The notes beneath the pieces are model-generated. The model was given only the letters and a program-made list of their open reading frames with translations. It had not been told where the DNA came from and made no database searches. 8,888 nucleotides of DNA from Rhodocyclaceae bacterium (lineage in GTDB: Bacteria; Pseudomonadota; Gammaproteobacteria; Burkholderiales; Rhodocyclaceae): the NCBI GenBank assembly GCA_020849155.1, contig JADLGU010000068.1:1-8888 (forward strand), given 5' to 3'. Shown here piece by piece: positions 1 through 5,585 of this stretch. How positions within the stretch are numbered: position 1 is the stretch's first letter; each line of letters begins with the position of its first letter. The position numbers and the translations under genes are program-made.

Positions 1-883
1 GCGGCCGACCAACGAGGACCGCATCGCCTACAGCTACTCGCGCGACGCCCTGCTGATGGTGGTCGCCGACGGCATGGGCGGCCACCTGCACGGCGAGGTG
101 GCGGCGCAGATCGCCGTGCAGTACATCACCGAGTACTTCCAGCGCGAGGCCCGGCCGAAGCTGAAGGACCCCTTCCTGTTCCTCTCCGGGGGCCTCTCCA
201 ACGCCCACCACGCCATCCTCGACTACGCCGCCGACCGCTTCCTGCCCGAGGCGCCGCGCACCACCTGCGTGGCGTGCATCGTCCAGGACTCCATCGCCTA
301 CTGGGCCCATGCCGGCGACTCGCGCCTCTACGCCCTGCGCGGTGGGCGCGTCATCGGCCAGACCCGCGACCATTCGCGCGTGCAGCGCATGCTCGAGGAC
401 GGCCTGATCACCAGCGAGGACGCCACCCACCACCCGGCCCGCAACCGCATCTTCAGCTGCCTGGGCGGCGTCAGCCCGCCGCACATCGACTATTCGAAGA
501 AGACGCCGCTGATGACCGGCGACATCCTCCTGCTGTGCAGCGACGGCGTCTGGGGGCCGCTGCCGAAGGATGTCATTCCCCGCGCCATGAGCACCGGCAA
601 CGTGCTGCAAGCCACCCCGGCCCTGATGAACCAGGCCGAGGCGCGCGGCGGCGCCAACGCCGACAACCTGTCGATGATCGCCATCCGCTGGGAGGACAAC
701 TATGCCGAGGACACCCTCGGCAGCGTGTCCACCAAGACCATGCCGGTGGACTCCTTCACCACCCAGATGGAAGCCTTCGCCAAGGCCCGCAAGGGCGCCC
801 AGCCGCTGCCCAACCTGTCCGACGAGGACATCGAGCGGGCCATCCAGGAAATCAACTCCGCCATCAAGAAATACTCCAAATGA
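1..883 (+). CDS. PP2C-type Ser/Thr protein phosphatase, 5' end missing
   Basis: A metal-dependent (Mn/Mg) phosphatase of the bacterial PP2C/Stp family, which removes phosphate from Ser/Thr residues of proteins. The reading frame is open from the window edge (first full codon at base 2), so the true start lies upstream; 293 codons are visible. Counting from that codon, the family motifs appear in order: NED at 4-6, ADGMGG at 22-27, AGDSR near 104-108, LCSDG near 178-182 and ADNLS near 220-224. These supply the acidic residues that bind the two metals. Only about 15-25 N-terminal residues should be missing. After the catalytic core comes a tail of about 60 residues (from about 231) ending in a charged, probably helical stretch, [11 protein letters not shown]; such a tail is not part of the minimal PP2C fold. 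The stop overlaps the rph start (ATGA). PP2C genes often pair with a Hanks-type kinase gene, which may lie just upstream; this is inference. No transmembrane segment is visible, so it is probably cytoplasmic. Confidence 0.93.
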   Translation, partial: RPTNEDRIAYSYSRDALLMVVADGMGGHLHGEVAAQIAVQYITEYFQREARPKLKDPFLFLSGGLSNAHHAILDYAADRFLPEAPRTTCVACIVQDSIAYWAHAGDSRLYALRGGRVIGQTRDHSRVQRMLEDGLITSEDATHHPARNRIFSCLGGVSPPHIDYSKKTPLMTGDILLLCSDGVWGPLPKDVIPRAMSTGNVLQATPALMNQAEARGGANADNLSMIAIRWEDNYAEDTLGSVSTKTMPVDSFTTQMEAFAKARKGAQPLPNLSDEDIERAIQEINSAIKKYSK

Positions 884-1611
884 ACACCGCAAACAGGCCC
901 AGCGGCCGCCGCGCCGACGAGCTGCGCCGCGTGACGATCACGCGTCACTTCACCCGCCACGCCGAAGGCTCGGTGCTGGTCGAGTTCGGCGACACCAAGG
1001 TGCTGGTCACCGCCAGCGTCGAGGAGGGCGTGCCCGGCTTCCTGCGCGGCCTCGGCCAGGGCTGGCTCACCGCCGAGTACGGCATGCTGCCGCGCTCGAC
1101 CCACACCCGCACGGCGCGCGAGGCCGCCAAGGGCAAGCAGAGCGGCCGCACGCTGGAGATCCAGCGCCTGATCGGCCGCTCGCTGCGCGCCGTCACCGAC
1201 CTCGAGGCGCTGGGCGAGCGCACCCTGCAGATCGACTGCGACGTGCTGCAGGCCGACGGCGGCACCCGCACCGCCTCGATCACCGGCGCCTGCGTCGCCG
1301 CCCACGACGCCTTCGCCAAGCTGATCGCCGAGGGCAAGCTCGCGCGCAACCCGCTGCGCGAGTTCGTCGCCGCCGTCTCGGTCGGCGTCTACGACGGCGC
1401 CCCGGTGCTCGACCTCGACTACCCGGAGGATTCGGCCTGCGACACCGACATGAACGTGGTGATGACCGCCTCCGGCGGCTTCGTCGAGGTGCAGGGCACG
1501 GCCGAGGGGGCGCCCTTCTCGCGCGCCGAGATGGACGCGCTGCTCGGCCTGGCCGAGCGCGGCATCGCTCAATTGATTGCCGCGCAGAAGGCCGCCTTGG
1601 AAAAAACATGA
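880..1611 (+). CDS. rph: Ribonuclease PH
   Basis: A phosphate-dependent 3'-to-5' exoribonuclease that trims the 3' ends of tRNA precursors and other structured RNAs, releasing nucleoside diphosphates. The product is 243 residues, against about 240 usual for the family. Signatures are nearly unbroken: RPSGRR at 6-11, the VEEGVP and FLRG stretch at 47-56, [14 protein letters not shown] at 61-74, GKQSGRT at 85-91, [13 protein letters not shown] at 93-105, [19 protein letters not shown] at 119-137 and DYPEDS followed by DMN at 180-192. The GGTR pair (T129, R130) matches the phosphate-binding Thr-Arg of characterised RNase PH, and the acidic DYPED cluster is where the catalytic acids lie. The enzyme normally forms a ring-shaped hexamer. 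The ATG overlaps the phosphatase stop as ATGA and has no clear Shine-Dalgarno sequence (AAGAA at best), so translation is probably coupled to the upstream gene. No frameshift like that of E. coli K-12 rph is present. Confidence 0.98.
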   Translation: MNTANRPSGRRADELRRVTITRHFTRHAEGSVLVEFGDTKVLVTASVEEGVPGFLRGLGQGWLTAEYGMLPRSTHTRTAREAAKGKQSGRTLEIQRLIGRSLRAVTDLEALGERTLQIDCDVLQADGGTRTASITGACVAAHDAFAKLIAEGKLARNPLREFVAAVSVGVYDGAPVLDLDYPEDSACDTDMNVVMTASGGFVEVQGTAEGAPFSRAEMDALLGLAERGIAQLIAAQKAALEKT

Positions 1612-1647
1612 GCCGCGGCGACCCGGCGAAACCGAATACGTCTTGCG

Positions 1648-1675
1648 CCGTGCCGCCGTGCCCGCCGTGGTGAAA
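1648..1675. repeat. CCGTG-triplet intergenic repeat, candidate
   Basis: The word CCGTG occurs three times, at 1648-1652, 1656-1660 and 1665-1669 (spacing 8 and 9), and the last copy runs into GTGAAA. From memory, many environmental bacterial genomes carry dispersed intergenic elements built as CCGTG repeated at 8-base steps and ending GGTGAA; this looks like a degenerate, G+C-shifted copy. It sits in the 74-base rph-rdgB spacer (1612-1685), where no promoter or terminator is convincing. Its end also supplies GGTGA (1669-1673), a partial match to the anti-Shine-Dalgarno sequence 12 bases before the rdgB ATG. It could be chance in G+C-rich DNA. Confidence 0.4.
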
Positions 1676-1685
1676 CGTTCTTACA

Positions 1686-2291
1686 ATGTTCAATAAACTC
1701 GTCCTCGCCTCCAACAACCCCGGCAAGCTGCGCGAGTTCGCCGCGCTGTTCGCACCCTTCGAGATCGAGGTCCTGCCGCAGTCGGCCTTCGCCATCCCCG
1801 AGGCCGAGGAGCCGCACCACACCTTCATCGAGAATGCCCTGGCCAAGGCCCGCCATGCGGCGCAGCTCTCCGGCCTGCCGGCGCTCGCCGACGACTCCGG
1901 CCTGTGCGTGGCGGCGCTCGGCGGCGAGCCGGGCGTGCACTCGGCCTACTATGGCGGAAGGGAGGGCAGCCGCGCGGAGCGCGACGCGCGCAACAACGCC
2001 AGGCTGCTGGCTGCGCTGGACGGCCGGGCCGAGCGCCGCGCCCACTACTGCTGCGTCCTGGTGCTGGTGCGCCATGCGCAGGACCCGCAGCCGATCATCG
2101 CCGAGGGCGAGTGGCACGGCGAGATCCTGGCGGCGCCGCGCGGCGAAGGCGGCTTCGGCTACGACCCGCTGTTCCTCGTGCCGGCGGCCGGCTGCTCCGC
2201 GGCGGAGCTGCCGGCCGAGCGGAAGAACGTCCTCAGCCACCGCGCCCAGGCCTTCCGCCGGCTCGCCGAACGCCTGCGCGCGCCACGCTGA
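1686..2291 (+). CDS. rdgB: XTP/dITP pyrophosphatase (RdgB/HAM1 family)
   Basis: Hydrolyses deaminated purine nucleotides (dITP, XTP, ITP) to monophosphate and pyrophosphate, keeping hypoxanthine and xanthine out of DNA and RNA. The product has 201 residues, the usual length. Family motifs are complete: SNNPGK at 9-14 (phosphate contacts), TFIENALAKA at 46-55 with Glu49, ADDSGL at 68-73 with Asp69 at the position of the general base of the E. coli enzyme, GGFGYDP at 155-161 (base recognition), and K180 with LSHR at 183-186. An in-frame TGA at 1671-1673 lies just upstream and no alternative start codon falls between, so the ATG at 1686 is the only reasonable start. The ribosome-binding site is weak (GGTGA, 12 bases away). 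The stop overlaps the hemW start as TGATG. E. coli also has rdgB next to hemW (yggV-yggW), which supports both calls. Confidence 0.98.
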   Translation: MFNKLVLASNNPGKLREFAALFAPFEIEVLPQSAFAIPEAEEPHHTFIENALAKARHAAQLSGLPALADDSGLCVAALGGEPGVHSAYYGGREGSRAERDARNNARLLAALDGRAERRAHYCCVLVLVRHAQDPQPIIAEGEWHGEILAAPRGEGGFGYDPLFLVPAAGCSAAELPAERKNVLSHRAQAFRRLAERLRAPR

Positions 2292-3505
2292 TGGCGCGCC
2301 GCGTCGTCCCCATCGCCGCGGCGGGGCGGCCGCGCCCGGCGACGCTGCCGGCCCTGCCGACGCTGTCGCTCTATGTGCACGTCCCCTGGTGCCTGCGGAA
2401 ATGCCCCTACTGCGACTTCAATTCGCACGAGGCGCGCGACGGCATCCCCGAACAGGCCTATCTGGCGGCGCTGATCGCCGACCTGGAGCAGTCGCTGCCG
2501 GCGGTGTGGGGCCGGCCGGTGACCAGCGTCTTCATCGGCGGCGGCACGCCGAGCCTGATGTCGGCCGAAACCGTCGACGCCCTGCTCGCCGCCGTGCGCG
2601 CCAGACTGACTTTGCTGCCCGGCGCCGAGATCACCCTGGAGGCCAACCCCGGCACGGCGGAGGCCGGCCGCTTCGCCGACTATCGCTCGGCCGGCGTGAA
2701 CCGCCTCTCGCTCGGGGTGCAGAGCTTCAACCCGCGCCACCTCGCCGCCCTCGGCCGCATCCACGACGCCGGCGAGGCGCGCCGCGCCGTCGAACTGGCG
2801 CTGGAACACTTCGACAACGTCAACCTCGACCTGATGTACGCCCTGCCGGGACAAACGCTGGAGGAGGCGCGCGCCGACATCCGCGAGGCGGCGGCGCTGG
2901 GCACCCCGCACCTCTCGGCCTATCACCTGACGCTGGAGCCGAACACCGCCTTCCACCGCGCCCCGCCGCCGCTGCCCGATGCCGACCTGGCGGCGCGGAT
3001 GCAGGACGCGGTCGAGGAAACCCTGGCCTGGCACGGCTACGGCCACTACGAGGTCTCGGCCTTCGCCCGGCCCGGCGAGGAGTGCCGGCACAACCTCAAC
3101 TACTGGCTGTTCGGCGACTATCTCGGCATCGGCGCCGGCGCCCACGGCAAGCTCTCCACGCCGGACGGCATCCGCCGGGAGTCGCGCCCCAGGCAGCCGC
3201 GGGCCTACCTCCGCGCCGCCGAAAGCGGCCAGGCCGCCGAGGCGGCGCAGGCCGTGGCCGCCGCGGACCTGCCCTTCGAGTTCATGATGAACGCCCTGCG
3301 CCTGACGGCGGGCGTGCCGGCGCGATTGTTCTCCGAGCGGACGGGGCTGGCGCTGGCGGCGATCGCCCCGCAACTGGCAGCGGCGCGGGCGCGCGGCCTG
3401 CTCGAGGAGTCGGCCGAGCGCCTGGCGCCGAGCGCCCTCGGCCGGCGCTTCCTCAACGATCTGCTGCAGCTGTTCCTGCCCGATGGGCGGAGCATGCATA
3501 GCTAA
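2291..3505 (+). CDS. hemW: HemW, radical-SAM haem chaperone
   Basis: A HemN-like radical SAM protein of 404 residues, typical for HemW. The [4Fe-4S]/SAM motif is CLRKCPYC, with Cys34, Cys38 and Cys41 followed by DF. The residue two after the third Cys is Phe43, as in HemW, where true coproporphyrinogen dehydrogenase HemN has a fourth Cys. The haem-binding HNxxYW motif is present as HNLNYW at 267-272. GGGTPS at 83-88 is the usual SAM-contacting glycine motif, and the C-terminal 80 or so residues look like the family's winged-helix region. HemW binds haem and delivers it to haem-requiring proteins such as respiratory enzymes; older annotations call it an oxygen-independent coproporphyrinogen III oxidase, which the missing fourth Cys argues against. 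The ATG is chosen because it overlaps the rdgB stop by one base and gives the usual short lead before the LYVHVPWC block. No Shine-Dalgarno is visible, so translational coupling to rdgB is likely. Confidence 0.97.
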   Translation: MARRVVPIAAAGRPRPATLPALPTLSLYVHVPWCLRKCPYCDFNSHEARDGIPEQAYLAALIADLEQSLPAVWGRPVTSVFIGGGTPSLMSAETVDALLAAVRARLTLLPGAEITLEANPGTAEAGRFADYRSAGVNRLSLGVQSFNPRHLAALGRIHDAGEARRAVELALEHFDNVNLDLMYALPGQTLEEARADIREAAALGTPHLSAYHLTLEPNTAFHRAPPPLPDADLAARMQDAVEETLAWHGYGHYEVSAFARPGEECRHNLNYWLFGDYLGIGAGAHGKLSTPDGIRRESRPRQPRAYLRAAESGQAAEAAQAVAAADLPFEFMMNALRLTAGVPARLFSERTGLALAAIAPQLAAARARGLLEESAERLAPSALGRRFLNDLLQLFLPDGRSMHS

Positions 3506-3541
3506 AGTTGTTCTGGCGCATGGCGTCCCGCGGCCCGGCGC
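3506..3541. other. Short convergent intergenic gap, no clear terminator
   Basis: Thirty-six bases separate the stop codons of hemW (+ strand) and the HD-GYP gene (- strand). I looked for a bidirectional hairpin with flanking T/A tracts. Only a GCGC pair around a long loop and a CCGCGG palindrome are present, with no T run on either side. Termination here is therefore either Rho-dependent or located inside the neighbouring genes. Confidence 0.5.
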
Positions 3542-4822
3542 TCAATGTTGCAGGATCGATTCGGTGCGCTGCAGCCAGCCCTCGACCAGCGCCTCGCCGC
3601 CGCCGGCGAACTCCCCCCAGCGGCGCCTGACTTCGTGAACGATTTCGCCGACCTGCCAGCGCGACTCGCGCGCCATCAGCTGCATCTCGGCCAGCGCCAC
3701 CGCGTCGTCCTCGATGCCGGCGGTCAGCGCCGCCAGCTCGTCGGGATGGAAGCCGGTCTCGAGCAGGGTCCGCTCCAGGTCGGTGACACGGCGCTCGACG
3801 AAGGCCACCCGCGGCGCCTCGGCCTCCGCCGGCGCGTCGACCCGGCAAGCCTGGTAGAGGCCGTGCCAGTGGCGGAACACCTCGGCCAGCTGGTCGAGCT
3901 GGGCCACCACCGCCTCGGCCGACACCTCGCCGTGACTGTCCAGCCCCTGCGGCTCGCCGCCGTGCAGCAGGCCGACCAGGTGGTCGATCAGCTCGCGGCT
4001 GAATTTGCGCCGGTTCATCTTCAGCATCACCGACAGGCGCGAGGCGCCGTGGGTGCGCCAGCTCTTTTCGAACAGGGTGGTGACCGCCTCGGCCAGCATC
4101 AGGATCTGGCCGATCGGGCCGATCTCCTCGCCCTTCAGGCCGCGCGGATAGCCGCTGCCGTCGAGGCGCTCGTGATGCTCGAAGACGGCGCTGCTGATCT
4201 CCGGGTGGAACAGCGGGTACTCCTGCAGGATCAGATAGGCCGTCATCGGGTGGGCGTAGACGTGGCGCAGCTCGGCGGCCTCGAGGCGGCGGCCCGGGCG
4301 CAGCAGCTCGGGGTCGATGTGCAGTTCGCCGATGTCGTGCAGCATGCCGGCGGCGGCGACGGTGGCCAGGTCGCGGTCGTTGAGGCGGCTCTTGATGGCC
4401 AGGAACAGCGCGATCAGGGTCATCTGCAGGCTGTGCTCGAAGACCTCCGGCCGCTGCTCGCGGGCCACCGTCAGCTTGAAGGCCAGCGGCGCCGACAGCG
4501 GCATGGCGTAGAAGGCGTTCAACAGCCGCTCGATGCCGGGCAGGGCCGAGCGGATCAGCTGGAAGCGTGGCTCGGCGTCGAGGATGGCGCGGGCCCGCTC
4601 GCGCAGGCCGGCCTGGGAGACGGCGCCGGCGACGGAGAGGCACTGGTCGATGGGCGGCAGCAGCTTGTGCTGCACCAGCTTCTCGCGGAAGGCCGAGTTG
4701 ATGCGCGCGCCCTTGTCGATCAGCTTGATGCCGTTGCGGGTGAACAGCGCCTGGCTGGCGACCACCTCGTGGCTGTCGCCCAGCGCCGTGACGCTGTCGA
4801 TGTAGTGCTCGTCGTAGTTCAT
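3542..4822 (-). CDS. HD-GYP-type c-di-GMP phosphodiesterase homologue with altered active site
   Basis: A 426-residue cytoplasmic protein with no transmembrane segment. Residues 1-120 form an N-terminal region I cannot name (it contains [13 protein letters not shown] and [10 protein letters not shown]) and may be a regulatory domain. The HD-GYP core spans about 121-260: ExxxH at 126-130, His162-Asp163 in HDIGELHID, His191 in AHPMTAY, and [11 protein letters not shown] at 216-226, the defining signature of HD-GYP enzymes that hydrolyse cyclic di-GMP. Two departures stand out. The Lys of HDIGK is Glu166, and the last metal-ligand Asp of the usual VADxFDAL block is Glu245 (LAEAVTTL). The rest of the fold and the spacing of ligands are retained, so it may still bind metals, but its activity is uncertain. 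The C-terminal 150 or so residues are helical-looking and unassigned. Its ATG overlaps the trmB stop (ATGA), making it the second gene of a trmB operon. Degenerate signalling function without catalysis is an alternative. Confidence 0.88.
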   Translation of the reverse strand: MNYDEHYIDSVTALGDSHEVVASQALFTRNGIKLIDKGARINSAFREKLVQHKLLPPIDQCLSVAGAVSQAGLRERARAILDAEPRFQLIRSALPGIERLLNAFYAMPLSAPLAFKLTVAREQRPEVFEHSLQMTLIALFLAIKSRLNDRDLATVAAAGMLHDIGELHIDPELLRPGRRLEAAELRHVYAHPMTAYLILQEYPLFHPEISSAVFEHHERLDGSGYPRGLKGEEIGPIGQILMLAEAVTTLFEKSWRTHGASRLSVMLKMNRRKFSRELIDHLVGLLHGGEPQGLDSHGEVSAEAVVAQLDQLAEVFRHWHGLYQACRVDAPAEAEAPRVAFVERRVTDLERTLLETGFHPDELAALTAGIEDDAVALAEMQLMARESRWQVGEIVHEVRRRWGEFAGGGEALVEGWLQRTESILQH

Positions 4823-5493
4823 GTCTTCCGGAAGACCAGGTCCCAGACGCCGTGCCCGAGCTTCAGACCGCGCGACTCGAACTTGGTTTGCGGCCGGTAC
4901 TCCGGGCGGGGGGCGAAGCCGACGGCGGTGTTCTCCAGCCGCGGCTCGGCGGCCAGCACCGCCAGCATCTGTTCGGCATAGTCCCGCCAGTCGGTGGCCA
5001 GGTGCAGGATGCCGCCGGTTTTCAGGCGGTCGGCCAGCAGGGCGACAAAGTCGGTCTGCACGAGACGGCGCTTGTGGTGGCGTTTCTTCGGCCAGGGGTC
5101 GGGGAAGAAGATGTGGATGCCGTCGAGCGATGCCGGCCCGATCATGTCGCGCAGCACCTCGACGGCGTCGTGCTGGACCAGGCGCAGGTTGCCCAGCCCC
5201 GCCGCGGCGATCTGCTTGAGCAGGCTGCCGACCCCCGGGGTGTGCACCTCGATGCCGAGAAAATTCTTTTCCGGGTGCGCCGCAGCAATCGCGGCGGTGG
5301 TCTCGCCCATGCCGAAACCGATCTCCAGGATGGTCTCCGCCCGGCGCCCGAACAGCGCCGCGAAATCCAGCGGTTCCTTTTTGTATTCAACACCGTAGCG
5401 CGGCAGCAAGGCCTCGTGCGCGGCGGCCTGGGCGCGCGAGACGCGGCCCTGGCGGAGGACGTAGCTGCGGATCGGTCGGGGAATGTCCGGCAT
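4819..5493 (-). CDS. trmB: tRNA (guanine-N7-)-methyltransferase TrmB
   Basis: Uses S-adenosylmethionine to methylate N7 of guanine 46 in the tRNA variable loop, stabilising the tRNA core. The product is 224 residues, usual for bacterial TrmB. Visible motifs: EIGFGMG at 57-63 (SAM-binding loop), [10 protein letters not shown] at 80-89, the family hallmark [14 protein letters not shown] at 130-143, ATDW at 166-169 and TKFESRG at 203-209; the last two are the typical catalytic/tRNA-binding region of this family. The start is the ATG at 5491-5493, giving the usual leader [17 protein letters not shown]; no Shine-Dalgarno precedes it, and instead an inverted repeat lies 7 bases before the ATG. It is the first gene of a two-gene unit with the HD-GYP gene and diverges from the large GGDEF sensor gene. 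Confidence 0.98.
   Translation of the reverse strand: MPDIPRPIRSYVLRQGRVSRAQAAAHEALLPRYGVEYKKEPLDFAALFGRRAETILEIGFGMGETTAAIAAAHPEKNFLGIEVHTPGVGSLLKQIAAAGLGNLRLVQHDAVEVLRDMIGPASLDGIHIFFPDPWPKKRHHKRRLVQTDFVALLADRLKTGGILHLATDWRDYAEQMLAVLAAEPRLENTAVGFAPRPEYRPQTKFESRGLKLGHGVWDLVFRKT
4823..4836. repeat. 14-bp perfect palindrome at trmB/HD-GYP junction
   Basis: GTCTTCCGGAAGAC is its own reverse complement. It covers the last trmB sense codons and ends directly before the start codon of the HD-GYP gene on the - strand. It contains GGAAG, the only Shine-Dalgarno-like word before that start, so an RNA hairpin (5-bp stem, CCGG loop) could partly hide it. A palindrome of this size is expected about once or less by chance in such a window, so function is unproven. 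Confidence 0.45.
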
Positions 5494-5500
5494 GAAAGTA

Positions 5501-5516
5501 GGCGACTCAAGTCGCC
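5501..5516. repeat. Inverted repeat upstream of trmB (7-bp arms)
   Basis: GGCGACT, two bases (CA), then AGTCGCC: a perfect 7-bp inverted repeat. In the trmB direction it ends 7 bases before the ATG, in the place where a Shine-Dalgarno would normally stand, and can fold in RNA as a 6-bp GC-rich stem with a 4-base loop. It could be an operator, a translation-modulating hairpin, or one copy of a dispersed palindromic repeat; the single window cannot decide. Confidence 0.6.
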
Positions 5517-5529
5517 GGAAAAATTTCCG
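5516..5529. repeat. Second inverted repeat, A/T-centred (6-bp arms)
   Basis: CGGAAA, AA, TTTCCG: a perfect 6-bp inverted repeat that abuts the previous one, sharing the base at 5516. The two together fill 29 contiguous bases of the divergent spacer. The A/T-rich centre contrasts with the surrounding G+C-rich DNA and has the look of a protein-binding half-site pair, though this is inference. Confidence 0.5.
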
Positions 5530-5574
5530 TTAAATCAGGGACGCAGAGTTTATCAGCTTGCCAGGGGAGCGTTT

Positions 5575-5581
5575 CGGGAAG
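5575..5581 (+). promoter_or_regulatory. Candidate ribosome-binding site for GGDEF sensor gene
   Basis: CGGGAAG lies 4 bases before the ATG at 5586. A better Shine-Dalgarno match, AGGGGAG at 5563-5569, is 16 bases away and probably too far. No in-frame ATG or GTG exists between 5526 and 5586, so the ATG at 5586 is the most reasonable start. Confidence 0.35.
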
Positions 5582-5585
5582 CGCC

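Larger units (their letters stand above)
5494..5585. promoter_or_regulatory. Divergent promoter region trmB / GGDEF sensor
   Basis: These 92 bases are the only sequence between two divergent genes, so promoters for both must lie here or inside the opposite gene. The stretch is clearly richer in A+T than its surroundings (TTTCCGTTAAATC and GAGTTTATC). I could not assign a convincing -35/-10 pair in either direction: TTTATC at 5549-5554 with TTTCCG at 5524-5529 is the best rightward candidate and is weak. The trmB-proximal half is occupied by two inverted repeats, listed separately. Confidence 0.5.

Noticed and set aside
700..1572. A 290-codon - strand frame opposite the phosphatase end and rph
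   Set aside because: Antisense shadow of strongly conserved RNase PH sequence; no domain of its own.
1612..1685. A sigma-70 promoter for rdgB in the rph-rdgB spacer
   Set aside because: TTGCGC at 1643-1648 has no -10-like sequence at the right distance; the stretch is explained better as a repeat remnant.
2159..3499. A 446-codon - strand frame opposite hemW
   Set aside because: Antisense shadow with skewed Gly/Arg/Ala/Gln composition and no motif.
1834..3501. A 555-codon + strand frame across rdgB and hemW
   Set aside because: Arg/Pro/Ala-rich out-of-frame translation; the real genes in that stretch carry complete RdgB and HemW motif sets.
2291..3505. Calling this gene hemN (oxygen-independent coproporphyrinogen III oxidase)
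   Set aside because: The Cys motif ends CDF rather than CxC, and the HNxxYW haem-binding motif is present, both of which point to HemW.
3506..3541. A bidirectional intrinsic terminator between the convergent genes
   Set aside because: Only short GC pairings and no T or A tract; not enough to call.
3545..4981. A 478-codon + strand frame opposite the HD-GYP gene and the trmB 3' end
   Set aside because: Low-complexity Leu/Gln/Val/Asp-rich product spanning two genuine antisense genes with clear family motifs; a shadow frame.
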